NCBI GenBank assembly: GCA_029203125.1
Contig: CP119317.1
Coordinates: 1,488,001-1,552,000 of the forward strand
Length of the DNA: 64,000 bases
Origin: Candidatus Cohnella colombiensis
GTDB lineage: Bacteria; Bacillota; Bacilli; Paenibacillales; Paenibacillaceae
Direction: 5' to 3'
Shown here: positions 49,640 through 57,827 of the stretch, piece by piece
How positions within the stretch are numbered: position 1 is the stretch's first letter
How the letters are laid out: each line of letters opens with the position of its first letter
The notes under the pieces: generated by a model
Seen by the model: only the letters and a program-made list of their open reading frames with translations
Databases searched by the model: none
What the model was told of the DNA's origin: nothing
Position numbers and translations under genes: made by a program

Positions 49640-50722
49640 ATGAATAAACGATTATTAATAGCCATATTTGTACTTCTGCTATCGGGTTGTTCCCAACACG
49701 ATACGAATACCGGCAATAAAGAGAACGTAATTGATGTATTCCCAGAACAAGATGCCGTTCAACCAACAACGGTGGTAACGGAAGATAATACCTTCACATC
49801 AGATGTAGATCATTTTCAGGAAATTATGACATTAACTAAAGCAGAAGTGTTAAATAAATTAGGTGATGATTATATTATAAGAGAAATGTGGGGGGATTCA
49901 ATTGATGCAAAAGAATACTTTTACGAAAAATATGGAATAGCTATTACTTTTAATGACGATGATCCAAGTATGATTGAGTCAATTTATGGTTCTGAAAGTG
50001 TAGATATTAAGGGTGCTAAACTTGGAATGACATTCTCTGAAATTAGGGAAATTTTAGGTGAAGGGGAATTTATTGATTATACAAAAGATCTATATCTAAA
50101 TCCCAACCCCCCTTATTACTTTTTACATTATGATTACGGCGATGTTGGTGTAGTTTATAGTGCTTATGAAGAAGACAGCGAAACAATCGAATTAAGGATT
50201 GCTAGCCTTGTTAAAGCTAACGCAATATCGGATGCACCAGAGACAGTAGGCAGGGAAATTCCAAGAGATCTTGCAGAGGACATAGAATATATTGCAAATC
50301 ACACTTTTAAACCAGATCTCGAACACTTCGAAGTATTAATGAGGCTTACCGAGAAGAACGTCATAGAATGGTTAGGCGTGGATTTTGAAAAGCGAGTCAA
50401 TACCTACTATTACAGTCAGTATGCATTGGAGTTCAGCTTCGATTACTACTATGATCTAGGCAACGGAGGAATGGTGGGAACTATCTATGGTATGACATTG
50501 ATTAAAAATCCAATAGACATTAACGGTGCCAAGATGGGGATGACATTCGATCAAATCGAGAGCGTACTAGGTAAGGGGGAGTTGTTGGATTGGTCTAAAT
50601 CCTACTCGCCTGAATCATTCTATTACGTATCGAAATACAACTTGGGTGACCTCGAAGTCATCTTCGGCGATGTAACGAACGATGGAGAGGCATGGTATTT
50701 ACGTATTACACGGAATTACTAG
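49640..50722 (+). CDS. Lipoprotein with two internal repeats, function unknown
   Basis: 360-residue predicted lipoprotein: signal peptide with lipobox LLSGC, an acidic T/N-rich linker, then two homologous halves of about 130 residues. Each begins FxxxMxLTxxxVxxxLG and carries a GAKxGMTFxxIxxxLGxGE motif (near residues 120 and 300), a pattern like bacterial outer-surface beta-lactamase-inhibitor-like or DUF4309 modules. I cannot name a function. GGGGAAA lies before the ATG. Base composition is clearly more AT-rich than the flanking dynA, suggesting later acquisition. Confidence 0.75.
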   Translation: MNKRLLIAIFVLLLSGCSQHDTNTGNKENVIDVFPEQDAVQPTTVVTEDNTFTSDVDHFQEIMTLTKAEVLNKLGDDYIIREMWGDSIDAKEYFYEKYGIAITFNDDDPSMIESIYGSESVDIKGAKLGMTFSEIREILGEGEFIDYTKDLYLNPNPPYYFLHYDYGDVGVVYSAYEEDSETIELRIASLVKANAISDAPETVGREIPRDLAEDIEYIANHTFKPDLEHFEVLMRLTEKNVIEWLGVDFEKRVNTYYYSQYALEFSFDYYYDLGNGGMVGTIYGMTLIKNPIDINGAKMGMTFDQIESVLGKGELLDWSKSYSPESFYYVSKYNLGDLEVIFGDVTNDGEAWYLRITRNY

Positions 50723-50791
50723 GAGTAAGGTGCAAAGGGAAGAAATCCCAACCACACATTGACACGCAGTGGAAACAGGGGAAAAGTACTG

Positions 50792-51022
50792 ATGTTCAAG
50801 GGGATAGGGGATGAGAACTTGCTTAATAGTAGATTTTTTAACTTGTATATGAAATTTGTATTTTTCTTCTTTACTTTTTTCTTTTCTATCCTTTGGATAA
50901 TTTCAATTATGATGTTCATTTTTTCGGAAGATAAACTATTCGCACTATATTTTAGTGGTGTTACTTTGATCATGACTATCATTTTTATTATGCTCAAAAA
51001 AGTGATTATCAAAAAGATGTAA
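50792..51022 (+). CDS. Small two-helix membrane protein, unrecognised
   Basis: 76 residues with two strongly hydrophobic segments (about 18-40, rich in F, and 48-68) and basic ends. Its ATG at 50792 follows CAGGGGAAAA at suitable distance. It lies 69 bases behind the repeat lipoprotein gene in the same direction. An open frame of 105 codons also exists on the opposite strand; I prefer this one for its binding site and orientation. No family recognised. Confidence 0.45.
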   Translation: MFKGIGDENLLNSRFFNLYMKFVFFFFTFFFSILWIISIMMFIFSEDKLFALYFSGVTLIMTIIFIMLKKVIIKKM

Positions 51023-51090
51023 AAGAGAGTACACATTGCAGGAACTAAGAGATAGTAGAAAGTAAGAAAACAAGCTTGTCTTTAAAAGCA

Positions 51091-51147
51091 CTACAAAACC
51101 CGCTAACTCGATCGCTTATTTTGTTGTCGGTGTAGCGGGTTTTGTAG
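51091..51147 (+). terminator. Large perfect hairpin, possible terminator
   Basis: CTACAAAACCCGCTA (51091-51105) is the exact reverse complement of TAGCGGGTTTTGTAG (51133-51147), a 15-bp stem with a 27-base loop. TTTTG lies within the right arm rather than after it. It probably ends the 49640-51022 pair; the stretch 51023-51245 otherwise shows nothing. Confidence 0.55.
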
Positions 51148-51245
51148 ATTGATTCCTCCATTTTTGAAAGAACGAGTAATTAGTCAGGTGTTGTAAGAGT
51201 TGTGTTTGCATAATTTATTTGGAAACAAAGGGAGCTTGAAAATAG

Positions 51246-51911
51246 ATGTTAAGTGTAGGCATAACAAAGTGGATAAAAATGCTGGTTGTTTTCTTTGTGA
51301 CCCTTACGCTGATCATTATTATTTCTCTAGCTCTTTTGAGATATTTATTGAAGGATTGGAATGTTGATACGAGTATGGGTGATTATCAAATAAGAACAAG
51401 TTTAGGGGATGAGTTTCAGATACACTATGAAACGAGAAATTTTCCTGATTTAGAAAGTGAAGTATCAGTACTAGATCCCATTAGTAATAAGGAGATTATC
51501 TATTTTGTCTTAAATAGTGAGTTTGTTAATTCAGAAGCAAAAACGATAATAAATACCTCTAGTCTCAGATGTTACGAGATATATAATAAGTACCTACTGT
51601 GCAAGTCGGGAAATGGAGAGTTTATTGGAACTGATATTGATGATATTCCTAAGATGATACCAATTGAACTTCCAGATTTCAAAGAAATAGCAGAAGAATT
51701 GGTCGCAACGTCACAATGGAAATGGATTCGTTTATGTAGTGAATATCTATTAAGAGTAGATAGGGGAACTAAGGAGAAAATAACAAAAACTCTTGAGAGA
51801 TTCGCTGCAGATCAGTTTAGTAAGAGAGATCTTGAAATTAACGAAAACAGCGGGATAACCAAAGTAGACATGCGACTTTTTAGTCAGCAATTACTTAATC
51901 AATATAGTTGA
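51246..51911 (+). CDS. Unrecognised single-pass membrane protein
   Basis: 221 residues with an N-terminal transmembrane helix (about 9-33, FFVTLTLIIIISLALLRYLL) and a charged, presumably extracytoplasmic, domain. Two cysteines (RCYEIYNKYLLCK) lie 9 residues apart near residue 115 and could form a disulfide. AAGGGAGC lies about ten bases upstream of the ATG. AT-rich, with no family match I can name. It is followed 53 bases later by another membrane protein gene, possibly a partner. Confidence 0.65.
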   Translation: MLSVGITKWIKMLVVFFVTLTLIIIISLALLRYLLKDWNVDTSMGDYQIRTSLGDEFQIHYETRNFPDLESEVSVLDPISNKEIIYFVLNSEFVNSEAKTIINTSSLRCYEIYNKYLLCKSGNGEFIGTDIDDIPKMIPIELPDFKEIAEELVATSQWKWIRLCSEYLLRVDRGTKEKITKTLERFAADQFSKRDLEINENSGITKVDMRLFSQQLLNQYS

Positions 51912-51964
51912 TCATTCATAAACCGTAATTGAAGATTCATATATTCTATTAAGGGGGGATCTTC

Positions 51965-52729
51965 CTGAAAAATATATTATCTAGAAATACAATACTTGGG
52001 GTTGCCGGAGTTGTTATGCTCTTTATTTCGGCAATTCCGACGTTTTTAAACGTGCAAGAGATTATTATTTCTCTGTACATGGATTCAAAATATAAAGTTG
52101 TAAATTTAATAAACACTAAAAATTATCACACACTACCGAAAAATAAAACACAATCTGAAATGGTTTTTGGTAGAAATAAAATATCGATAATTGTAAACGA
52201 TACTGAACGACCCGGACCAGAATCAAGGATTGATTATGCAGAACCGAAGAATGTAATGGAAGTGAAAATCGTCATCAATGGTAAAGAGATTCTTCCAACC
52301 TATGAGGCTTTGTTAAGTCCTACTAAGAAAACTGATAGTCGATTTCTATCCTGGCTGAATATTATCAAGTTGCCGAAGCAAGATGAAATTGTAATTATTC
52401 AAAAACTTACTCCGAATTATCAAAAAGGAATAGATATAAGAACGCAAACAATGAATCAAGCTTGGAGAATATTATATATCGATGACAACGGACAGATCAC
52501 CGAAGAAAATTTTACGTATCCCGAGAGGAGAAGTCATTTATTGGGGATAAAATTAATTAATCTTTCCTCCATGGCGAACTCATTTTTAGGTTACAAGTCT
52601 GATATTACAAGTTATGATGGAACTTTCTTATTTCCGTTATTTTATCCTTATCTCATATTTATATTTGGATTAGTTTTTACGGTGAATTATATTCGAAGAC
52701 TTATTAATAATAATGTGGTCAATGATTAG
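51965..52729 (+). CDS. Unrecognised membrane protein, possible CTG start
   Basis: Predicted protein of 254 residues if translation begins at the CTG at 51965, four bases after GGGGGGAT (51953-51960). This gives a normal basic n-region and a full first transmembrane helix. The first ATG in frame (52016, with GGAG five bases before it) falls inside that helix and gives 237 residues. No ATG, GTG or TTG lies between the upstream stop codon and 52016. A second helix lies near the C-terminus (FPLFYPYLIFIFGLVFTVNYI). Function is unknown. Confidence 0.6.
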   Translation: MKNILSRNTILGVAGVVMLFISAIPTFLNVQEIIISLYMDSKYKVVNLINTKNYHTLPKNKTQSEMVFGRNKISIIVNDTERPGPESRIDYAEPKNVMEVKIVINGKEILPTYEALLSPTKKTDSRFLSWLNIIKLPKQDEIVIIQKLTPNYQKGIDIRTQTMNQAWRILYIDDNGQITEENFTYPERRSHLLGIKLINLSSMANSFLGYKSDITSYDGTFLFPLFYPYLIFIFGLVFTVNYIRRLINNNVVND

Positions 52730-52810
52730 TAAAATCGTTTAGTTGATTTAACTTAAGTTCACTTATTTTTTGCTTCAGAACAGTCATGTGTTGGAGAAGT
52801 GTTAATTTAG

Positions 52811-52847
52811 AAAACCTTGAGAGTGATGATTCCCTCTCAAGGTTTTT
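52811..52847. terminator. Intrinsic terminator ending the AT-rich gene group
   Basis: AAAACCTTGAGAG (52811-52823) pairs with CTCTCAAGGTTTT (52834-52846), ten-base loop, and T-run; the A-tract makes it potentially bidirectional. Confidence 0.85.
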
Positions 52848-52990
52848 CAATCTTCCGTGAATTGAGTAAACCGTCATTCAGGAAAATATCCATAGACTTT
52901 CCCCACTACACACGAAATATCCCCACATACATTTGATTTAATCGCCTGAAACCGTTATCGTGGAAGAAGGTTAAGGATTGGAGGAATGAG

Positions 52991-53812
52991 ATGAAATCTA
53001 CATCAAGATTGTGGAAGTTGATTGGCGGGACGGCACTGGTATGTTTAATTGTGCTTCTCACAGGCTTTGGATGGGCGTTAAGAGATGTATGGTATCCTAC
53101 TGAAGGCATTGTACTCCCTGCTACATCATCGCAGACTCCTACCCCAGCTACTGGGGGAGACCTCTATGAGAAGGAACAATTGCGGGTTACAGCGCTAGGA
53201 GATTCGTTAACGAAGGGAACTGGCGATGCGAGAGGGAAAGGCTATGTTACTAGAGTCGTCGAAGGCTTGTCAAAGGCGATGGACAAACCGGTATCACTCA
53301 TAAACAATCTAGCGATCAATGGTTTAACGACTGAACAGCTTATTACGAAACTAGAGGACAGCGGATTCCGCAACGCACTCCTTCAAGCTGATATCATATT
53401 ATTAACGATTGGTGGGAACGATCTGTTCCAGATGGCGCAAACAGGCGGCGCGATGGGAGAAGGTGGAGATCTGTCTCCAGAGATCGTGGAGGAACAGCTG
53501 CCGACAGTTACACCCCATCTAGATACCATTTTTACGAAGCTTAGAGAGATGAATGCTACTGCGCGGATCATCTACGTGGGTCTATATAATCCTTTTTACG
53601 ATTTAGAACAAATGCGACCAGGAAGTCAGTCAGTTGCTAAGTGGAACGACTATGCATATCAACTCGCAGAAACAGATGGGAATGCAACCGTCGTGCCGTC
53701 TTATGACTTGTTCGAATACAATATAAAAGCTTACTTGGCTTCGGATCACTTCCATCCGAATGAAGAAGGCTATTCGCGTATTGCTGAGCGTGTTGTTCAA
53801 GCGCTCAATTGA
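52991..53812 (+). CDS. Membrane-anchored SGNH/GDSL hydrolase
   Basis: 273 residues with an N-terminal signal anchor (about 8-30), a short Thr/Pro linker, and an SGNH esterase domain: the catalytic Ser block GDSLTKGTG, Gly/Asn blocks with LTIGGNDLF, and the Asp-His block SDHFHPNEEGY. It is like B. subtilis YpmR-type hydrolases. It probably de-esterifies a lipid or wall component outside the membrane; the substrate is unknown. TTGGAGGAATGAG lies just before the ATG. The ABC transporter genes follow after 22 bases, so it may share their transcript. Confidence 0.88.
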   Translation: MKSTSRLWKLIGGTALVCLIVLLTGFGWALRDVWYPTEGIVLPATSSQTPTPATGGDLYEKEQLRVTALGDSLTKGTGDARGKGYVTRVVEGLSKAMDKPVSLINNLAINGLTTEQLITKLEDSGFRNALLQADIILLTIGGNDLFQMAQTGGAMGEGGDLSPEIVEEQLPTVTPHLDTIFTKLREMNATARIIYVGLYNPFYDLEQMRPGSQSVAKWNDYAYQLAETDGNATVVPSYDLFEYNIKAYLASDHFHPNEEGYSRIAERVVQALN

Positions 53813-53834
53813 TTGAACTGGGGGAGAAGCAACA

Positions 53835-54800
53835 ATGGGTGCAACGTCGAGAGAAGTTGTCATGTCCGTGCAAGGTTTGAAAAAAAATATTGGTCGAAAA
53901 CCGATCATACGTCAAGTTTCCTTCGATGTATATGCGGGTGAAATATTCGGTTTTCTTGGTCCGAACGGGTCAGGCAAAACAACGACAATTCGGATGCTTG
54001 TTGATCTCATAAAGCCATCAGAGGGTCGAATTGTCGTCTGCGGAGACGATATCGCGAAGCACCCGGAGAGAGCGCTATCACATATCGGGTGTATCGTAGA
54101 AAATCCTGAAATGTACACCTACATGACAGGTTGGGAGAACCTGGAGCATTTTGCCCGAATGCAAAGTGGCATTTCAACCGAACGGATTACAGAAGTTGTA
54201 GGTATAGTTGGGCTTGATCAACGGATTCATGATAAGGTTAAGTCCTATTCGCTAGGAATGAGACAGAGACTTGGTATAGCTCAAGCACTACTCTGCGATC
54301 CGAAGTTGCTCATATTGGATGAACCAACGAACGGGTTGGACCCGAAAGGGATTAAAGAGCTGCGTGAATTTATTCGGATGCTCTCCGCAAGCGGAATGAG
54401 CTTATTTATTTCAAGTCACCTGCTAAGTGAAATTCAGCTGATGTGCGATCGTGTAGCGATTATTGCGCATGGAGAGGTAATCGCTGTAGGCGAAGTGGAC
54501 GAGCTTGTCGCACAAGCTGGAACCTATACAGTATGGCAGTTCGATCAACCGGAAGAAGCGATTAAACAGTTTGCGGGTAATGCTGATCTTCAGCTATTGT
54601 CCGATGGCGAATATCAAATCGATGAAGCGTTGCTTACAAATCTAGACCATCCGATCGTTACCATTATGGAAGAGGATCAGATTCCCTTTTGGGTCAATAA
54701 GTTCGTTAACGCCGGGTTGGGAATTCGATCTGTACAACGTATTGCACCATCACTTGAACAACTATTCCTAAAGCTGACGGAGGGCGAGAAAATTGACTAA
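53835..54800 (+). CDS. ABC transporter ATP-binding protein
   Basis: 321-residue ATPase with Walker A GPNGSGKT, Q-loop region, signature SLGMRQRLG, Walker B LLILDEP with the D-loop NGLDP, and the switch His in SSHLLSE. The C-terminal ~90 residues resemble the regulatory tail of the CcmA/DrrA-type export ATPases. Together with the next gene (overlapping by eight bases) it makes a two-component exporter of the ABC-2 class. The transported substrate is unknown; antibiotic or bacteriocin self-protection, or lipid export, are possible. Confidence 0.9.
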   Translation: MGATSREVVMSVQGLKKNIGRKPIIRQVSFDVYAGEIFGFLGPNGSGKTTTIRMLVDLIKPSEGRIVVCGDDIAKHPERALSHIGCIVENPEMYTYMTGWENLEHFARMQSGISTERITEVVGIVGLDQRIHDKVKSYSLGMRQRLGIAQALLCDPKLLILDEPTNGLDPKGIKELREFIRMLSASGMSLFISSHLLSEIQLMCDRVAIIAHGEVIAVGEVDELVAQAGTYTVWQFDQPEEAIKQFAGNADLQLLSDGEYQIDEALLTNLDHPIVTIMEEDQIPFWVNKFVNAGLGIRSVQRIAPSLEQLFLKLTEGEKID

Positions 54801-55782
54801 TTTACTCGCATTAATTCAGAATGAAACTGTTAAGGTGTGGAAGAAGAAACGTTTTGCCGTTGTTGTTTTAATATTGATGATTTTAATTCCGATCTTCGTC
54901 TACGCGCAGATGAAGATGTCGCAAAATGCTGCAGACAAATTTAAGGGCGATTGGCGTTCGGATTTACAAAGCCGCATTACGGCTAATACGAATGCTCTTA
55001 ACAATGAGCGGATTCCAGACGAATGGAAGCGATATCGGTCTGCGATGACCCAGCAATTACAATACTATTTAGATCATGACATTAATCCAGAAACGCCGAA
55101 TGGCGTTACATTTACGAAGACGTTCATGGATAATGCGGTGTCTCTATTCATTCCACTGATGATAATAGCACTCGCTTCTGACCTCGTTTCATCAGAACGC
55201 TCCACAGGTACGATTAAAATGCTGCTAACACGTCCTGTGCGGAGATGGCGGATTTTATTTTCCAAGCTGGCTGCACTCACCCTATATGTTTCTCTAGTTG
55301 TCATTACGACAATCATTCTTTGTTACGTGATCTCTGGTCTAGTGTTCGGATACTCGGGCTGGAATGCCCCCGTGTTCGTTGGTTTCCAGGTCGCCGGTGG
55401 TGATGTTGACATGACGAATGTACATGCGGTAACGCAGGGGATGTATCTGTTCATGCAGGCAGGATTAATATGGATGGCTTCCATGGTCGTGGCCATTATT
55501 GCGCTCATGATTTCAGTGCTAGTTCGCAGTACAGCGGCTAGCTTCGTCATCATGATGGCAACAATTATAGCGGGGGGCATTTTATCGGCAATGGCTTCCT
55601 CGTGGAAAAGTGCCAAATATTTGTTCAATGTGAACATAGAGTTGAGTGCCTATTTGCGTGGAACACCGCCTCCAATCGAAGGAATGACATTAGGATTTTC
55701 ATTAGCGGTGCTTGGGTTTTGGGCAGTTGCGGCACTGATTGTGTCGTTCACCGTCTTTACGAAGCAAGATATAATGAATTAG
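54793..55782 (+). CDS. ABC-2 type transporter permease
   Basis: 329 residues with six predicted transmembrane helices. A first helix at about 20-40 is followed by an extracytoplasmic region of about 80 residues rich in charged groups, then five helices in the C-terminal two thirds, with the conserved ABC-2 stretch SERSTGTIKMLLTRPVRRWRILFSK after the second helix. Translation starts at a TTG inside the end of the ATPase gene (eight-base overlap). It partners with the ATPase upstream. Confidence 0.9.
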   Translation: MTNLLALIQNETVKVWKKKRFAVVVLILMILIPIFVYAQMKMSQNAADKFKGDWRSDLQSRITANTNALNNERIPDEWKRYRSAMTQQLQYYLDHDINPETPNGVTFTKTFMDNAVSLFIPLMIIALASDLVSSERSTGTIKMLLTRPVRRWRILFSKLAALTLYVSLVVITTIILCYVISGLVFGYSGWNAPVFVGFQVAGGDVDMTNVHAVTQGMYLFMQAGLIWMASMVVAIIALMISVLVRSTAASFVIMMATIIAGGILSAMASSWKSAKYLFNVNIELSAYLRGTPPPIEGMTLGFSLAVLGFWAVAALIVSFTVFTKQDIMN

Positions 55783-55838
55783 AATAGGTAACGTGCAATC
55801 ATAGTTATACGGTATCTATAAATCAAGGGGGTCCATCT

Positions 55839-57812
55839 GTGACCGATCAATTAGATCTGTTCGCTGAAAGTGCTTCAATGGCGGGCAGTGAATACAGTGC
55901 AGACGATATTCAAGTGCTTGAAGGGTTAACCGCGGTTCGCAAAAGACCGGGGATGTATATTGGGAGCACGACGACATCAGGGTTGCATCATTTGTTATGG
56001 GAAATTGTCGATAATGCGGTCGATGAACATTTAGGTAAGTTTTGTTCGAAGATTGATGTGACGGTACATAACGATAATTCAATCACGGTACAAGATAATG
56101 GGCGTGGGATTCCGACGGGGATGCATAAAACGGGAATTCCAACACCACAGGTCGTATTTACGATTTTGCATGCGGGTGGCAAATTCGGCGGAAGTGGTTA
56201 TAAGAAGTCTGGCGGATTGCACGGTGTAGGGGCATCCGTAACGAATGCGTTGTCCGAATGGCTTGAGGTTGAAATTTATCGTGAAGGTAAAATTCATAAA
56301 CAACGGTTCGAAACATGGGTCGATACGAAAGGTGTAGAACATGTAGGTGAACCCGTTGGTGGACTAGAAGTGTTAGGGAATACGAATCGTACGGGCACGA
56401 AGGTGAAGTTTAAGCCCGATGTGAAAGTATTCCACGGCAACATTCAGATGAACTACGATACACTCGCAGAACGATTGCAGGAAATTGCATTTCTTAATTC
56501 AGGTCTAAAAGTGAGCTTGAAGGATGAACGTAGCAATAAAGCGGATACGTTTCATTATGATGGCGGAGCGAGCCAATTCGTTGAATTTCTGAATGAGAAC
56601 AAAGGTGTTCTTCATGAAGTGGTTCATTTTGTTGCGGAGAAGGACGATATTGAGGTGGAGATTGCGCTTCAATACAACGATGGCTACACAGAGACGTTAG
56701 CGTCATTCGTTAACTCGATCCCAACTCGTGGCGGCGGTACGCATGAAACGGGTTTTAAAACAGCGTATACGCGGGTAATGAACGAATATGCGCGCAAAGT
56801 GGGGCAGCTGAAGGAAAAGGATAAAAACCTTGAGGGCAGCGACTTGCGCGAGGGTATGATGGCTGTCATCAACATTAAGATGTCCGAAGTAGAATTCGTC
56901 GGACAGACGAAGGATCAGCTCGGTAGTGCATCAGCTCGAAGTGTAGTTGACGCTGTCGTAGCGGAGAAGATGGCGGTATTTCTAGAGGAAAATCCACAAA
57001 TCGGCGGACAGCTCATTCGCAAATCCGTCCAAGCGTCTAAGGCGCGCGAAGCTGCACGTAAAGCGCGCGAAGAAATTCGTTCGGGGAAGAAGAAGAGCGA
57101 AAGCGCGAGTCTTGGAGGTAAGCTGTCGCCTGCACAATCGAAGGACAGCTCACGTAATGAGCTATACATCGTGGAAGGTGATTCGGCTGGCGGCTCGGCG
57201 AAGCAAGGACGCGACTCCAAGTTTCAAGCGATTTTACCACTCAAGGGTAAACCGATGAATCCGGAGAAAGCCAAGCTCATCGACATTCTCAAGAACGAAG
57301 AGTACAAGGCGATCATCGCGGCGATCGGAGCTGGAGTTGGTTCTGAATTCGATGTCGAGGAAAGCAACTACGCGAAAATCGTCATTATGACGGATGCGGA
57401 TACGGATGGGGCGCACATTCAAGTGCTGCTGCTGACGTTCTTCTATCGTTATATGAAGCCGTTGATTGATGCAGGTAAGGTGTTCATTGCCCAGCCTCCG
57501 CTATATAAGATTACGCGCAAGTCTGGCAAGCTAGAGACGGTGCGATACGCTTGGACGGACGATCAGCTGAACAATTACTTGAAGGAAATCGGTAAAGGCG
57601 CAGAGCTCCAACGCTATAAGGGACTCGGTGAGATGAATCCAGACCAGCTGTGGGATACGACGATGAATCCGGAGACGCGCACCTTCTTGCAAGTTCAGAT
57701 CGATGATGCAGCGAAAGCGGAACGAAGAGTTTCAACGCTCATGGGCGACAAAGTCGATCCGCGTAAGCGCTGGATCGTCGAAAACGTCGATTTCACCGAG
57801 TATGAAGAGTAG
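55839..57812 (+). CDS. parE: DNA topoisomerase IV subunit B
   Basis: GHKL ATPase subunit of topoisomerase IV, which separates replicated chromosomes. The 657-residue protein has EGLTAVRKRPGMYIGST, the Bergerat elements EIVDNAVDEH, DNGRGIPTG and GGLHGVGASVTNAL, and the toprim metal sites in IVEGDSAGGSAKQGRD and MTDADTDGAHI. This is ParE rather than GyrB by the short toprim region, pairing with parC, and the conserved Bacillales parE-parC order. GTG start with AAGGGGGT (55825-55832). Confidence 0.94.
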   Translation: MTDQLDLFAESASMAGSEYSADDIQVLEGLTAVRKRPGMYIGSTTTSGLHHLLWEIVDNAVDEHLGKFCSKIDVTVHNDNSITVQDNGRGIPTGMHKTGIPTPQVVFTILHAGGKFGGSGYKKSGGLHGVGASVTNALSEWLEVEIYREGKIHKQRFETWVDTKGVEHVGEPVGGLEVLGNTNRTGTKVKFKPDVKVFHGNIQMNYDTLAERLQEIAFLNSGLKVSLKDERSNKADTFHYDGGASQFVEFLNENKGVLHEVVHFVAEKDDIEVEIALQYNDGYTETLASFVNSIPTRGGGTHETGFKTAYTRVMNEYARKVGQLKEKDKNLEGSDLREGMMAVINIKMSEVEFVGQTKDQLGSASARSVVDAVVAEKMAVFLEENPQIGGQLIRKSVQASKAREAARKAREEIRSGKKKSESASLGGKLSPAQSKDSSRNELYIVEGDSAGGSAKQGRDSKFQAILPLKGKPMNPEKAKLIDILKNEEYKAIIAAIGAGVGSEFDVEESNYAKIVIMTDADTDGAHIQVLLLTFFYRYMKPLIDAGKVFIAQPPLYKITRKSGKLETVRYAWTDDQLNNYLKEIGKGAELQRYKGLGEMNPDQLWDTTMNPETRTFLQVQIDDAAKAERRVSTLMGDKVDPRKRWIVENVDFTEYEE

Positions 57813-57827
57813 AGTGGGGGAAACAAG

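Noticed and set aside
50719..51036. 105-codon minus-strand frame over the small membrane gene
   Set aside because: No good binding site, opposite to the local gene direction; the plus-strand frame has GGGGAAAA before its ATG.
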